Assembly (NCBI GenBank): GCA_035691285.1
Contig: DASSJI010000057.1
Span: 1-33,901 of the forward strand
DNA: 33,901 nucleotides
Reading direction: 5' to 3'
From: DATFEN01 sp035691285
GTDB lineage: Bacteria; Acidobacteriota; Vicinamibacteria; Fen-336
Shown in pieces: positions 6,422 through 14,144 of this stretch (position 1 is its first letter; each line of letters starts with the position of its first letter). The position numbers and the translations under genes are program-made. Below the pieces are notes generated by a model. It did not search any database, was not told the DNA's origin, and saw only the letters and a program-made list of their open reading frames with translations.

Positions 6422-8860
6422 CTACTCCGCCCGCAGCGCGGAGGAGGGCGCGACGCCCGCGGCCCGGCGCGCGGGAACATAGCTCGCCAGGAGACCTGCC
6501 AGGCAAAGCACGGCGAGGGCGGCGCCGAAGGAGACCCCGTCGGCGGGACCGACGCCGTAGAGCAAGGCGGACATCAGGCGTCCGGCCACGAGCGCGCCGC
6601 ACAACCCCAGGGCGCCCCCGGCCGCGACCAGGGTCAGGCCCTCGCGCACCACGAGCGCCTCGAGCTGCCGGGGCCAGGCGCCCAGGGCCAGCCGGATGCC
6701 CATCTCCCGCGTGCGTCGCGCCACGGAGTAGGAGAGGAGGCCGTAGAGACCGACGCCCGAAAGCCCCAGCGCCAGGCCCGCGAAGCCGCCCAGCACGAGC
6801 ATGTTGAAGCGCGGCTGGGCGACGCCCGCCGCCAGGGCGCGGACCAGGGTCGTCGGGTTGCCTACGGCGAGCTCGGCGTCGAAGCGCGCGACCTCTTCTC
6901 GCACGGCTGGGAGCAACGCCAGGGGTTCTCCGCCCGCGCGCACGAGCACGCTCATCTCGCTCTGGGGAAACTGCCCAGCGGCGATGTAGTAGGTCGGCTC
7001 CGAGCGGCTCCCGATGCCCTGGGACCGGACGTCTTCGGCGATGCCCACGATCTGGAAGCGCGAGGGAGCGGCCGTGCCCCAGACCGCCTGCGGAGTGCGC
7101 ACGATCAGCCAGCGGCCGAGCGGGTCCTCCGCGGGGAAGAACCGTGCAGCGAAGGACTCGCTCACGACGATCGCGCCCGCCGCGCCCGCCGCGTCGCGGG
7201 CCTCGAGGGGCCGGCCCGCACGCAGCGCGATGCGCAGCGCGTCGAAGTAGCCGGGGCCGACGATGCTCAAGCGCGCCGAGAGGCCTTCGGGCGGCGCGGG
7301 GCGTCCCTCGATCGAGAACGCGTCGATCCAGTTCGACTCGAGCGGCGAGTCATAGGCCAGCGCCGCGACCTCGACGCCGGGCAGGCTGCGCAGCCGGTCG
7401 AGGAGCCTGTCGAGGGCCCCGCTCACCTGCGACATCCCGGAGTAGCGCGGTGGCAGTAGCAGGTCGAACACGAGGACACCGTCGGGGGAGAAACCGGGAT
7501 CCACGCGCCGCAGCTGATCGAAGCTGCGCACGAGCAGCGCGCTGGCCGTCGTCAGCACTAGAGCCAGGGAGACCTGGGCCACGACGAGCCAGCGTCGGAC
7601 GCGAAGCCGCCCTGGGGCCGACGAGACCCGCGAGCCGTCGCGCAGGCCGCGGGCGGCGTCGCCCGTCGACGCGTGGAGAGCCGGACCCAGGCCGAAGGCC
7701 AGGCCCGTCGCCAGCGAGGCGAGCAGCGCGAAGGCGAGCACGCGACCGTCGACGGCGACCTCTGCCAGGCGAGGCACATCCGCGGGCAGCGCGGCCAGGA
7801 GGAGCTCCACGCCGAACGCAGCCAGCCCGCAGCCCAGGGCGCCCCCGGTCAGCGCCAGCAGCAGGCTCTCGGCGAGCATCAGCCTCAAGATGCGTCCCCG
7901 GCTCGCGCCGAGCGCACGGCGCACGGCGAGCTCGCGCTCCCGCGACGAGGCGCGCGCCAGGAGCAGGCTCGCGACGTTCGCGCAGGCGAGGACCAGCACG
8001 AGGCCGACCCCGCCCAGCAGCACCGTCATCGCCGGGCGCACGTCGCCCACGATCTCCGACTCGAGGGACGTCACGAGGACACCCTCCCCCTCGTTGGCCT
8101 CCGGGTGCAGCGCCGCGAGGCGCTGGCCGAGAGCCGACATCTCCCGACGGCCCGCCTCGAGATCGAACTCCTCGCGCAGGCGCCCGACCACCCCGAGCAC
8201 GTGGCTGTTGCGGTTCGCGGCGCGGCCCTCGTCCCAGCGCATCGGCACGAAGACCTGCTGGCTGCGCCCGCTGAACGAGATGCGACCCGACGCGCTGGGC
8301 CAGCTCGGATACAGCCCCGGAGACGCGACGCCCACGACGTCGTACGCGGCACCGTCGAGCATCACGCTGCGCCCGATGACGCCCGGGTCGCCCCCGAACC
8401 GACGACGCCACAGCTCGTGGCCCAGGATCACGCTGGCGGCGCCGGGCTCCGCATCCCGCGCCGTGAACGTCCGCCCCAGGCTCGGCGAGACGCCGAGGAC
8501 CTCGAAGTAGCTCGTGTCGACGACCGCGCCCTCGACTCGCTCGGCCTCGCCGGCGCCGGTGAGGCTGAACCCGGCCGCCCCGAACGCCGCCATCGACTCG
8601 AACGCCCGCGATTCGCGGCGCCAGTCGAGGTAGTTCGCAGGGGCGACCCGCGCCTTGCGGGGCGTCGTCTCCCAGAGCGCCACGAGGCGGCCGGGCTCCC
8701 GGAAGGGCAACGGCCGGAGCAGCACAGCGTCCACGATGCTGAACAGCGCCGTGTTCACTCCGATGCCCAGGGCGAGGGTCGTGATCACGACGGCCGCGAA
8801 CCCCGGCTGGCGCCGCAGTGTCGATGCAGCGAACGACGCGTCCCCCAGCAGCGCGCGCAC
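6422..8860 (-). CDS. ADOP-type ABC transporter permease (MacB/FtsX, duplicated)
   Basis: This 812-residue membrane protein has the layout of the acidobacterial duplicated orphan permeases. An N-terminal transmembrane helix (around VVITTLALGIGVNTALFSIV) leads into a MacB-like periplasmic core domain. A first FtsX three-helix block follows, then a second periplasmic domain and a second FtsX block (MGIRLALGAWPRQ) near the C-terminus. FtsX-like permeases normally pair with an ATPase for lipoprotein, peptide or efflux work, but no ABC ATPase adjoins this one. GTG 8860 is the chosen start because a GAGGAGG Shine-Dalgarno ends 6 bases upstream. GTG 8863 and more distal starts are possible, but they would add a low-complexity Arg-rich leader unlike the family. 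Confidence 0.88.
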   Translation of the reverse strand: MRALLGDASFAASTLRRQPGFAAVVITTLALGIGVNTALFSIVDAVLLRPLPFREPGRLVALWETTPRKARVAPANYLDWRRESRAFESMAAFGAAGFSLTGAGEAERVEGAVVDTSYFEVLGVSPSLGRTFTARDAEPGAASVILGHELWRRRFGGDPGVIGRSVMLDGAAYDVVGVASPGLYPSWPSASGRISFSGRSQQVFVPMRWDEGRAANRNSHVLGVVGRLREEFDLEAGRREMSALGQRLAALHPEANEGEGVLVTSLESEIVGDVRPAMTVLLGGVGLVLVLACANVASLLLARASSRERELAVRRALGASRGRILRLMLAESLLLALTGGALGCGLAAFGVELLLAALPADVPRLAEVAVDGRVLAFALLASLATGLAFGLGPALHASTGDAARGLRDGSRVSSAPGRLRVRRWLVVAQVSLALVLTTASALLVRSFDQLRRVDPGFSPDGVLVFDLLLPPRYSGMSQVSGALDRLLDRLRSLPGVEVAALAYDSPLESNWIDAFSIEGRPAPPEGLSARLSIVGPGYFDALRIALRAGRPLEARDAAGAAGAIVVSESFAARFFPAEDPLGRWLIVRTPQAVWGTAAPSRFQIVGIAEDVRSQGIGSRSEPTYYIAAGQFPQSEMSVLVRAGGEPLALLPAVREEVARFDAELAVGNPTTLVRALAAGVAQPRFNMLVLGGFAGLALGLSGVGLYGLLSYSVARRTREMGIRLALGAWPRQLEALVVREGLTLVAAGGALGLCGALVAGRLMSALLYGVGPADGVSFGAALAVLCLAGLLASYVPARRAAGVAPSSALRAE

Positions 8861-8995
8861 CACCGTCCTCCTCGTCCGGGCCCTCGCTCCACGAACCGTG
8901 CCACCGCTCCGGGCCGATCGGGGCGCACAACTGCCTGAAGCCACTGGGGCTCGACGGAGAGAGGTGTCCGGTCGCGGAGAGTCGACGTTCGCCAG

Positions 8996-9012
8996 CGGAC
9001 GCCCGGCGTCCG
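8996..9012 (-). terminator. Hairpin just after the DUF1579 gene
   Basis: A 7-bp perfect stem (CGGACGC at 8996-9002, GCGTCCG at 9006-9012) with a 3-base loop starts 4 bases after the DUF1579 stop codon on the minus strand. There is no T-run. It may end the YjbR-DUF1579 transcript before the ADOP gene. Confidence 0.4.
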
Positions 9013-9016
9013 GGCC

Positions 9017-9607
9017 CTAGCGCGGGCGTCTCCTCGCGACCATCTCCTGGTGCAGGACCTGCGTGGACCACTGGTCCCACGACTCCACGTTCCGCCAGCG
9101 AAAGGAGTCTGGCGTGATCGCCGAGAAGATCCAGCGCGTCACGCTCCCCGGCGCGAAGGAACCCTCCAGCACGATCTCGGCGCCGACCTGCCGTCCGACG
9201 AAGGGCCTGACCAAGCCCTTACAGGGCCCGCTCCATGTCGAGCGCCACGCGCCCAGCTTCCGATCGTAGAAACGCAGCGTGGCGCCGTAGTCGCCCAACG
9301 CGTCACCGGCCGGCGACCGCAGTCCCCGTCGTGGAGCGATCCAGACATCCTGGATGGCGCGACCCTCGAGGACCCAGCCGAAGTGCCACTCCGCGGACAT
9401 CACGTCGCGCGTCCCGTCGGGAAAGTGGTGGATCACCTCGACGTCCCAGCTGCCGACGAACTGGCCGAAGAGCTGGAGCTCGCTGGCGAGCTCGGGATGG
9501 GGCCCCTCTGCGTGAAGGGCCTCGACAAGTCCTTTCTGCATGCGCACCTCCATCCCCAAGCGAGACACGGACCGGTCGCCAGGCGCGATCGCCTCTCGAA
9601 CAGCCAT
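9017..9607 (-). CDS. DUF1579-family protein
   Basis: This 196-residue soluble protein has no signal peptide. The segment around GQFVGSWDVEVIHHFPDG, followed by EWHFGWVLEGRAIQDVW, is the pattern of DUF1579-like proteins, small beta-barrel proteins of unsettled function. Repeated hydrophobic/aromatic strands continue to the end (FRWRNVESWDQW). The start at ATG 9607 is supported by GAAGGAG about 6 bases upstream; a longer frame to 9637 exists but would bypass that site. The gene follows a YjbR-family gene by 36 bases on the same strand, so the two probably form a small operon. I cannot assign a reaction or ligand. Confidence 0.75.
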   Translation of the reverse strand: MAVREAIAPGDRSVSRLGMEVRMQKGLVEALHAEGPHPELASELQLFGQFVGSWDVEVIHHFPDGTRDVMSAEWHFGWVLEGRAIQDVWIAPRRGLRSPAGDALGDYGATLRFYDRKLGAWRSTWSGPCKGLVRPFVGRQVGAEIVLEGSFAPGSVTRWIFSAITPDSFRWRNVESWDQWSTQVLHQEMVARRRPR

Positions 9608-9643
9608 TGGGACTCCTTCGCGGCTGAGGCGGGCCACGGGAGC

Positions 9644-9988
9644 TCAGCGATGCTCAGCGCTCCAGCGGGTGATCGCGGTCCGGGAGGCGTGACGCCGCCA
9701 CGCGCCGATGAGCAGCTCTTCGAAGATCCACGGATCGACCCACCGCAACTCCACCCAGGTCCAGCCTTCGTCCCGCCCGGGTCGATCGGGCTTGAAGACC
9801 GCCGGCTGTGCCCGCCTCAGGGCCTCCTGCTCCTCGGGCGTGAGCTTCAGGCCCGCCCTGAGCCGCCGCGGCACGAGCAACACGATCGGCGTCCCCCGCA
9901 CCTGAAACGACGGCCGGCTTCCTTCCACGCGCTCCTCCGTCTCCGGGAGCGACAGCGCCAGGCGGCGGAGCTCTCGAAGCGTCAGCAC
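9644..9988 (-). CDS. MmcQ/YjbR-family protein
   Basis: This 114-residue protein starts with LTLRELRRLALSLPETEE, the family N-terminal helix. It continues through FQVRGTPIVLL and a basic region to GWTWVELRWVDPWIFEELLIGAW, which matches the YjbR (DUF419) fold, a CyaY-like alpha/beta domain. Family members have been proposed to bind DNA, but the function is unproven. GTG 9988 gives the usual length; the frame stays open to 10057, but the extra residues look non-coding. It is upstream of the DUF1579 gene on the same strand. Confidence 0.75.
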   Translation of the reverse strand: MLTLRELRRLALSLPETEERVEGSRPSFQVRGTPIVLLVPRRLRAGLKLTPEEQEALRRAQPAVFKPDRPGRDEGWTWVELRWVDPWIFEELLIGAWRRHASRTAITRWSAEHR

Positions 9989-10117
9989 GGGCGGCCAAGG
10001 CGCGGTCCGGTCGCACCCCGTGTCTCGAACACCATGGGTCGCGATGGTGCCTCGCACCTGGCTCTCGCGCCGAGGGCCAGTTCAAGGAGCCCGAGTACGA
10101 CCAGTCGCAGCTCGAGC

Positions 10118-10133
10118 GAGCCCCGCGGGGCTC
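10118..10133 (-). terminator. 16-bp perfect GC palindrome downstream of the MocR gene
   Basis: GAGCCCCGCGGGGCTC is a perfect palindrome, lying 33 bases after the minus-strand stop of the MocR gene. It could fold into a tight hairpin and end the transcript, although no T-run follows. Confidence 0.4.
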
Positions 10134-10166
10134 CGAACTTCCCTCGGTGCGCCTCTTCCGTCTTCG

Positions 10167-11648
10167 TCAGCCTGCCCGCGCAGCCTCGATCGCCGAGGCG
10201 AGGCGTCGCATGCCGTCCTCGATCGCGTCGGGACGGACCGACCCGAATCCCAGGACGAGCGCGTTGCGCTGTGCTCCGCGGCCGTAGTAGTAGGCCGACA
10301 GCGGCATCACCTCGACGCCCCGGGCGGCCGCCTCCTCGAACACCCGGCGCGCATCGGCGCCCTCCAGGTCGGCGACGGCGTGCAGCCCGGTCCGCGTCGA
10401 GTGGAGTCGCAGCGCGCCGCCGCAGCGGCGCCGCACCGCCTCGGCCAGGGCCTCGAGACGTTCCCGGTACGCCACGCGCAGGCGACGCAGATGCCGCTCG
10501 AAAGACCCCTCGCGCATGAAATCGGCCAGCACCATCTGCTCGAGCATGGGTGGGTTGGCCTCGGTGCCGCGGCGCACCGCCAGGAAGCGCTCCCTGAGGT
10601 CCAGGGGAACGATCATGAAGCCCAGGCGCAGCGAGGGAAACAGCGTCTTGCTGAAGGTCCCGAGATAGATCACGCGACCGTCGGCGTCGAGGCCGTGCAG
10701 GCAGGGGATGGGCGGCGCGCCGTAACGGAACTCGGCGTCATAGTCGTCCTCGAGCACCCAGGCGCCCGCGGCGCTCGCCCACCTCAGCAGAGCGAGACGC
10801 CGCGCCAGGCTCATCGGAGCGCCGAGGGGGAACTGATGCGAGGGCGTGACGTAGACGAGCCGGGCGCGCGGAGCCCGGCGCGCGCCCGCGCGGACGTCCA
10901 GGCCGCCCGAGTCGACGCGCACCGGGTGGATCCGAGCGCCCGCGGCCACGAGCGCGTTGTGGGCGCCGGGGTAGCCAGGCTCCTCCATCCAGGCGTCGTC
11001 GCCCGGATCGAGCAGCAGCCTGCACAGCACGTCGAGCGCACGCTGGGCTCCGGCCGTCACGAACACCTGGTCGGGCTCGCAGCGCGTGCCGCGCGCCTTG
11101 GCGACGTGACCGGCGATCGCCTCGCGCAGCGCCTCGAAGCCTGCGGGCTCGCAGTAGTCGAGCTGTGAGGGAGTGATGAGGCGCAGGCGCCGCCCGGAGA
11201 GCTTCGTCCACACCTCGACCGGAAACAGATCCACGGCGGGGGTCCCGATGCGGAACGCGCGGGGCGGGCCTCCGACGCGTCGCGCACCGGGTTGGCTCGC
11301 GGCAAGGGCTTCGCCGCGTCTCGAGAGCGGCGGGTGCGCGGAGCGGGAGCGCGGTGTCTCCCGGGGCGGGCGCGGCAGGTCGTCGGGCAGCTCCCGCGCC
11401 ACGAACGTTCCCGAGCCGCGGCGCGCCTCGAGGTAGCCCTCGGCCAGCAGACGGTCCAGCGCCAGGAGGCTCGTCGTGCGCGAAACCCCGAGGTCGAGGG
11501 CCAGGTCCCGCGACGACGGCACCCTCGCGCCGGGCGCCACGACCCCGTTGAGGATCGCATGGCGGATGGAAGCGTAGATCTGCTCCTGAAGGCCGATACC
11601 GGCCCTCGGATCGATCCGCACCAGCAGGTCGTTGGTAGGGGAGCCCAA
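10167..11648 (-). CDS. MocR-family transcription regulator (GntR wHTH fused to an aminotransferase-like domain)
   Basis: This 493-residue regulator has a GntR winged helix-turn-helix at about residues 15-80 (QEQIYASIRHAIL, VPSSRDLALDLGVSR, GSGTFV). A linker leads to a fold-type I aminotransferase-like domain that carries the PLP-binding lysine K334 in TFSKTLFPSLRLGF. MocR proteins use PLP or its aldimines as effector and control vitamin B6, GABA, taurine or amino-acid genes. The closest relatives by pattern are PdxR/GabR-like, but no pdx or gab gene adjoins it, so its target is unknown. The start is TTG 11648, with a purine-rich site (AAGG) 4 bases ahead; GTG 11621 is an alternative. A likely operator lies at 11671-11694. 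Confidence 0.9.
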   Translation of the reverse strand: MGSPTNDLLVRIDPRAGIGLQEQIYASIRHAILNGVVAPGARVPSSRDLALDLGVSRTTSLLALDRLLAEGYLEARRGSGTFVARELPDDLPRPPRETPRSRSAHPPLSRRGEALAASQPGARRVGGPPRAFRIGTPAVDLFPVEVWTKLSGRRLRLITPSQLDYCEPAGFEALREAIAGHVAKARGTRCEPDQVFVTAGAQRALDVLCRLLLDPGDDAWMEEPGYPGAHNALVAAGARIHPVRVDSGGLDVRAGARRAPRARLVYVTPSHQFPLGAPMSLARRLALLRWASAAGAWVLEDDYDAEFRYGAPPIPCLHGLDADGRVIYLGTFSKTLFPSLRLGFMIVPLDLRERFLAVRRGTEANPPMLEQMVLADFMREGSFERHLRRLRVAYRERLEALAEAVRRRCGGALRLHSTRTGLHAVADLEGADARRVFEEAAARGVEVMPLSAYYYGRGAQRNALVLGFGSVRPDAIEDGMRRLASAIEAARAG

Positions 11649-11670
11649 GTGGCCTTATCCAGCCGACGGA

Positions 11671-11694
11671 ATGGTCATCTCCAGATGGTACCAG
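11671..11694 (-). promoter_or_regulatory. Probable MocR operator: palindrome and tandem CTGG half-sites
   Basis: Read on the minus strand, CTGG occurs twice exactly 10 bases apart (from 11694 and from 11684), one helical turn. The first copy lies inside the perfect palindrome TGGTACCA (11686-11693). A second symmetry, CATCT-CC-AGATG, spans 11675-11686. Direct CTGG-type half-sites are known for some MocR regulators such as TauR. Lying 23-46 bases ahead of the MocR start, the site fits autoregulation. Confidence 0.5.
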
Positions 11695-11740
11695 TGTGGG
11701 CGGTGGCATCCCGCTGGAGGCCCGGCGCTGCGCCCCGCGT

Positions 11741-11758
11741 GCCCGCATTCTCGCGGGC
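11741..11758 (-). terminator. Hairpin downstream of the DUF5916 gene
   Basis: GCCCGC (11741-11746) and GCGGGC (11753-11758) form a perfect 6-bp stem with a 6-base loop, about 70 bases after the minus-strand stop of the DUF5916 gene and before the MocR gene. There is no T-run. This is a weak terminator candidate. Confidence 0.3.
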
Positions 11759-11826
11759 GGTACGGACTCTTCGGACGGCCACTTGCGCAAGATCGGGTGG
11801 AGCCAGTCGCATCCGAAGGCCGAAAC

Positions 11827-14055
11827 CTACTCGTTCAAGCGGACGCGCTGGTTCAGGGACAGCTTCGCGAAGAGCGTGCGATCGCGGCGGACGTACCTGG
11901 GGCGCGACGAGTCGCTCCACACGCCGGACTCGTCGTAGCCCAGATAGAAGGCCGTCCCGGGGCTAGGGTTCCAGCCGAAGACCACCTGATGGAAGACGCG
12001 CCCGTCGAGGGAGTCGTGGTCGAGTCGTCCCCGGAGCCACGTCGCCCGCGAGAACGCGTACTGCAGCCTCACGGAGGCGAGGTGCTGGTCGAAGACCGCG
12101 CGCTGCGTGTCGCGCCGGATCATGCGGCCGTGCTCGTAGCCCACCGAGAGGTTGAAGGCGTCGCCGGGCCGCAGGGCCAGGCTCGCCGAGAGCAGCGCGG
12201 AGTCCGCACGGCCGGGATCGAAAGCAGCGCTCGGATCGGCGAGGGCCGCCGGACTGACGCGAGGGAAGCGCCCGGCGCCGAGGTCGTAGTCGAGGGTGTT
12301 CCAGGTGCGGTCGTAGAGCGCTTCCAGGGACAGGCTGCGACTGGGCGCGGTGCCGCCCTGGAGCGTGACGCCCGTGTACCGGGTGCTGCGCTCGCTCGCC
12401 CCCACGAAGGCCCCGGCCTGCCCGGGCGAGGGGGAGGGTCCGTACTCCTCCTCGAACACCCGCACGTAGTCGTTGTACGCATACGCGTTCAGGAAGGTCT
12501 GGCGCGGGAAGGTCAGCAGCACCCTGGGATAGACGTACGAGTACTGCATGCGCCCGCGCCAGTCGAACTGGGCGTGCAGCGTGTTCGCGACGCTCCACGA
12601 CACGAGCGGACCGCCGGCCCCGGGCTGGCCGTTGTAGCGGAACACCGCCGACCAGCGGTTGGTGTCGGTGCGCTGGGTGTATCCGAGCTCCGCAGCGTAG
12701 CCCGGCGAGTAGCCCTCCCCGACCAGCTGCAGGCTCGTCCGGCGGTCGCTGCGAGCCCACTCGGTGTAATAGCCGAATCCCAGGTCGCCCTGGGTCCGCG
12801 TCGCGAGACCCTGAAACGTCCACACCGCGCCGGCGCCGACGGCCAAGCGCCCGTCGGCGCTGATCAGGTCGCTGGCCGCGTCGCCTCCCCGACGCGACGT
12901 CCCGAGGAAACCGAGGCTCGACTGGCTGCCGACGTCGGTCCGCAGGCGAAGCACGCTCGCGTAGGCGTCCGCCTGCCGAGCGGCGTCCCTGGCGACGAGG
13001 GCGGTGCCACTCGTGCGGCCACGCGTCGCGGTGATCTTGACGGCCGCGTCGGGGTCGACGATGCGCCGGCTGTGGAAGGCCCGGGCCGGGGTCAGCAGCA
13101 GATCGGCGCCCTCCAGGAAGAAGGGCCGCTTCTCGGTGAAGAACAGCGGGAAGCGCTGGTTCGCCGTGCTCTGGGGCTGATCGGCCTCGATCTCGGCGAA
13201 GTCCGGGTTCAGCGCCAGGTCGGAGATCAGGGCGGGCGTCAGGGTGACCCGGGCGCTGCCGCCCAGGCCGGCGGCGGTCGGGCCATCGCTGGGGCGGGCG
13301 ACGCTCGCGACCGGCGTCACCTCCACGATCCTCGCGCCTCCGACTTCCTCCAGTCCGGTCAGAGAGCCGGCCTGCTCGAGAAAGCGCGCGCGCAGCTCCC
13401 GGCTGGTGCCCGCCACGCCCACGCGGTCGCGCCGCAACGGCATCCACGACGTCTCCTCGGTCTCGTGCTTCAGCAGCCGGAGGACGTGGAGGCCCCAGTT
13501 CCGGCCTGGCCCGGCCTCGTAGCGAAGCGACTCGAACGGGATGGCGATCTCGACCGTATAACCCCCGTCGTCCAGGCAGCCCGCCGACTCGAACACCACG
13601 TCGAGGGAGAAATCCGGCTCGCTGCCCTCGACGAAGTAGCCGTCCTGCTGGACGCCCAGCGGGTTCACCATCAACACGTAGGCTCGCCGCCGATCGTGGA
13701 AGGTGTCCAGGTACAGGCTGATGCTGTCGTCGTCCCCGATCGCGTCGCGCCGGGCGAGCGTGGCACGCACGTGCCTCGGGTCGGCCTCGGCCCGCAGGCC
13801 CACGAAGAGCGCATGGCTCGAGTAGACGAGGAGCACCTCGGTGTCGTGGGAGGGGGGCGCGTTGTCGCCGGGATAGGTCTGGCGGAAGCCGCCGAGCCTC
13901 GCCGCGGACATCCAGGCCGGCTCGTCCAGGCGGCAGTCGATGCGCGGGGCGTCCGAGCCCTTGGGGACCGCGACCGTTCCAGGGCCGACCCGCGGACCTT
14001 CCCCGAGCGGCAGCCCTAGCAGTGACGCCATCAGAGCCAGGTGCGTAGTGACCAT
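11827..14055 (-). CDS. Outer-membrane protein with CBM9-like and DUF5916 domains
   Basis: This 742-residue protein has a short hydrophobic N-terminus that could be a signal peptide. Residues about 25-230 look like a family 9 carbohydrate-binding/DOMON-type sandwich (RIDCRLDEPAW, ISLYLDTFHDRRRAYVLMVNP, YTVEIAIPFESLR). From about residue 240 it matches DUF5916. The marker segment is LNPDFAEIEADQPQSTANQ, followed by FFTEKRPFFLEGADLL, then many alternating strands rich in Tyr, Trp and Arg as in an outer-membrane beta-barrel. Such proteins are common in Acidobacteriota and Bacteroidota; their substrate is not established. It is transcribed away from the CGNR regulator across a shared operator, so that regulator probably controls it. 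The start codon lies inside one arm of the inverted repeat. Confidence 0.85.
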   Translation of the reverse strand: MVTTHLALMASLLGLPLGEGPRVGPGTVAVPKGSDAPRIDCRLDEPAWMSAARLGGFRQTYPGDNAPPSHDTEVLLVYSSHALFVGLRAEADPRHVRATLARRDAIGDDDSISLYLDTFHDRRRAYVLMVNPLGVQQDGYFVEGSEPDFSLDVVFESAGCLDDGGYTVEIAIPFESLRYEAGPGRNWGLHVLRLLKHETEETSWMPLRRDRVGVAGTSRELRARFLEQAGSLTGLEEVGGARIVEVTPVASVARPSDGPTAAGLGGSARVTLTPALISDLALNPDFAEIEADQPQSTANQRFPLFFTEKRPFFLEGADLLLTPARAFHSRRIVDPDAAVKITATRGRTSGTALVARDAARQADAYASVLRLRTDVGSQSSLGFLGTSRRGGDAASDLISADGRLAVGAGAVWTFQGLATRTQGDLGFGYYTEWARSDRRTSLQLVGEGYSPGYAAELGYTQRTDTNRWSAVFRYNGQPGAGGPLVSWSVANTLHAQFDWRGRMQYSYVYPRVLLTFPRQTFLNAYAYNDYVRVFEEEYGPSPSPGQAGAFVGASERSTRYTGVTLQGGTAPSRSLSLEALYDRTWNTLDYDLGAGRFPRVSPAALADPSAAFDPGRADSALLSASLALRPGDAFNLSVGYEHGRMIRRDTQRAVFDQHLASVRLQYAFSRATWLRGRLDHDSLDGRVFHQVVFGWNPSPGTAFYLGYDESGVWSDSSRPRYVRRDRTLFAKLSLNQRVRLNE

Positions 14056-14065
14056 CTATTAGGCC

Positions 14066-14094
14066 TTGACCGGTTACACGTTTGCAAAGATAGA
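14066..14094 (+). promoter_or_regulatory. Promoter of the CGNR regulator gene (TTGACC, 17 bp, GATAGA)
   Basis: On the plus strand, TTGACC (14066-14071) is followed after 17 bases by GATAGA (14089-14094). The -35 is good and the -10 weak, as expected for an activated or self-limited regulator gene. The -35 sits in the left arm of the inverted repeat and the -10 overlaps that of the opposing promoter, so the two promoters exclude each other. Confidence 0.5.
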
Positions 14095-14115
14095 CGGCGT
14101 TGAGTAACCTGTCAA
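14087..14115 (-). promoter_or_regulatory. Promoter of the DUF5916 gene (TTGACA, 17 bp, TATCTT)
   Basis: On the minus strand, TTGACA (14115-14110) is followed after exactly 17 bases by TATCTT (14092-14087). This is the best sigma-70-type promoter in the window. Transcription would begin near 14080, giving a leader of about 25 bases. An AAGG ribosome-binding site sits 8 bases ahead of ATG 14055. The -35 lies inside the right arm of the inverted repeat. Confidence 0.65.
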
Positions 14116-14144
14116 GGACATCTAGATGGTGTTGGAGGACACGC

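Larger units (their letters stand above)
14051..14130. repeat. 27-bp inverted repeat between the DUF5916 and CGNR genes (probable operator)
   Basis: The arms are 14051-14077 and 14104-14130, matching at 22 of 27 positions when one is reverse-complemented. The conserved blocks, read towards the right end, are GTAACC, GTCAAGG and TAGATGGT. The 26-base centre holds the palindrome TTTGCAAA (14081-14088). The right arm also contains the perfect palindrome CATCTAGATG (14119-14128). The left arm covers the start codon and ribosome-binding site of the DUF5916 gene; the right arm ends 3 bases before the Shine-Dalgarno of the CGNR gene. Both arms carry a -35 box. Confidence 0.8.

Noticed and set aside
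10081..10113. Plus-strand FKEPEYDQSQLE-like translation downstream of the MocR gene
   Set aside because: It looks protein-like for about 11 codons, but I cannot match it to a family and the frame upstream is not convincing.
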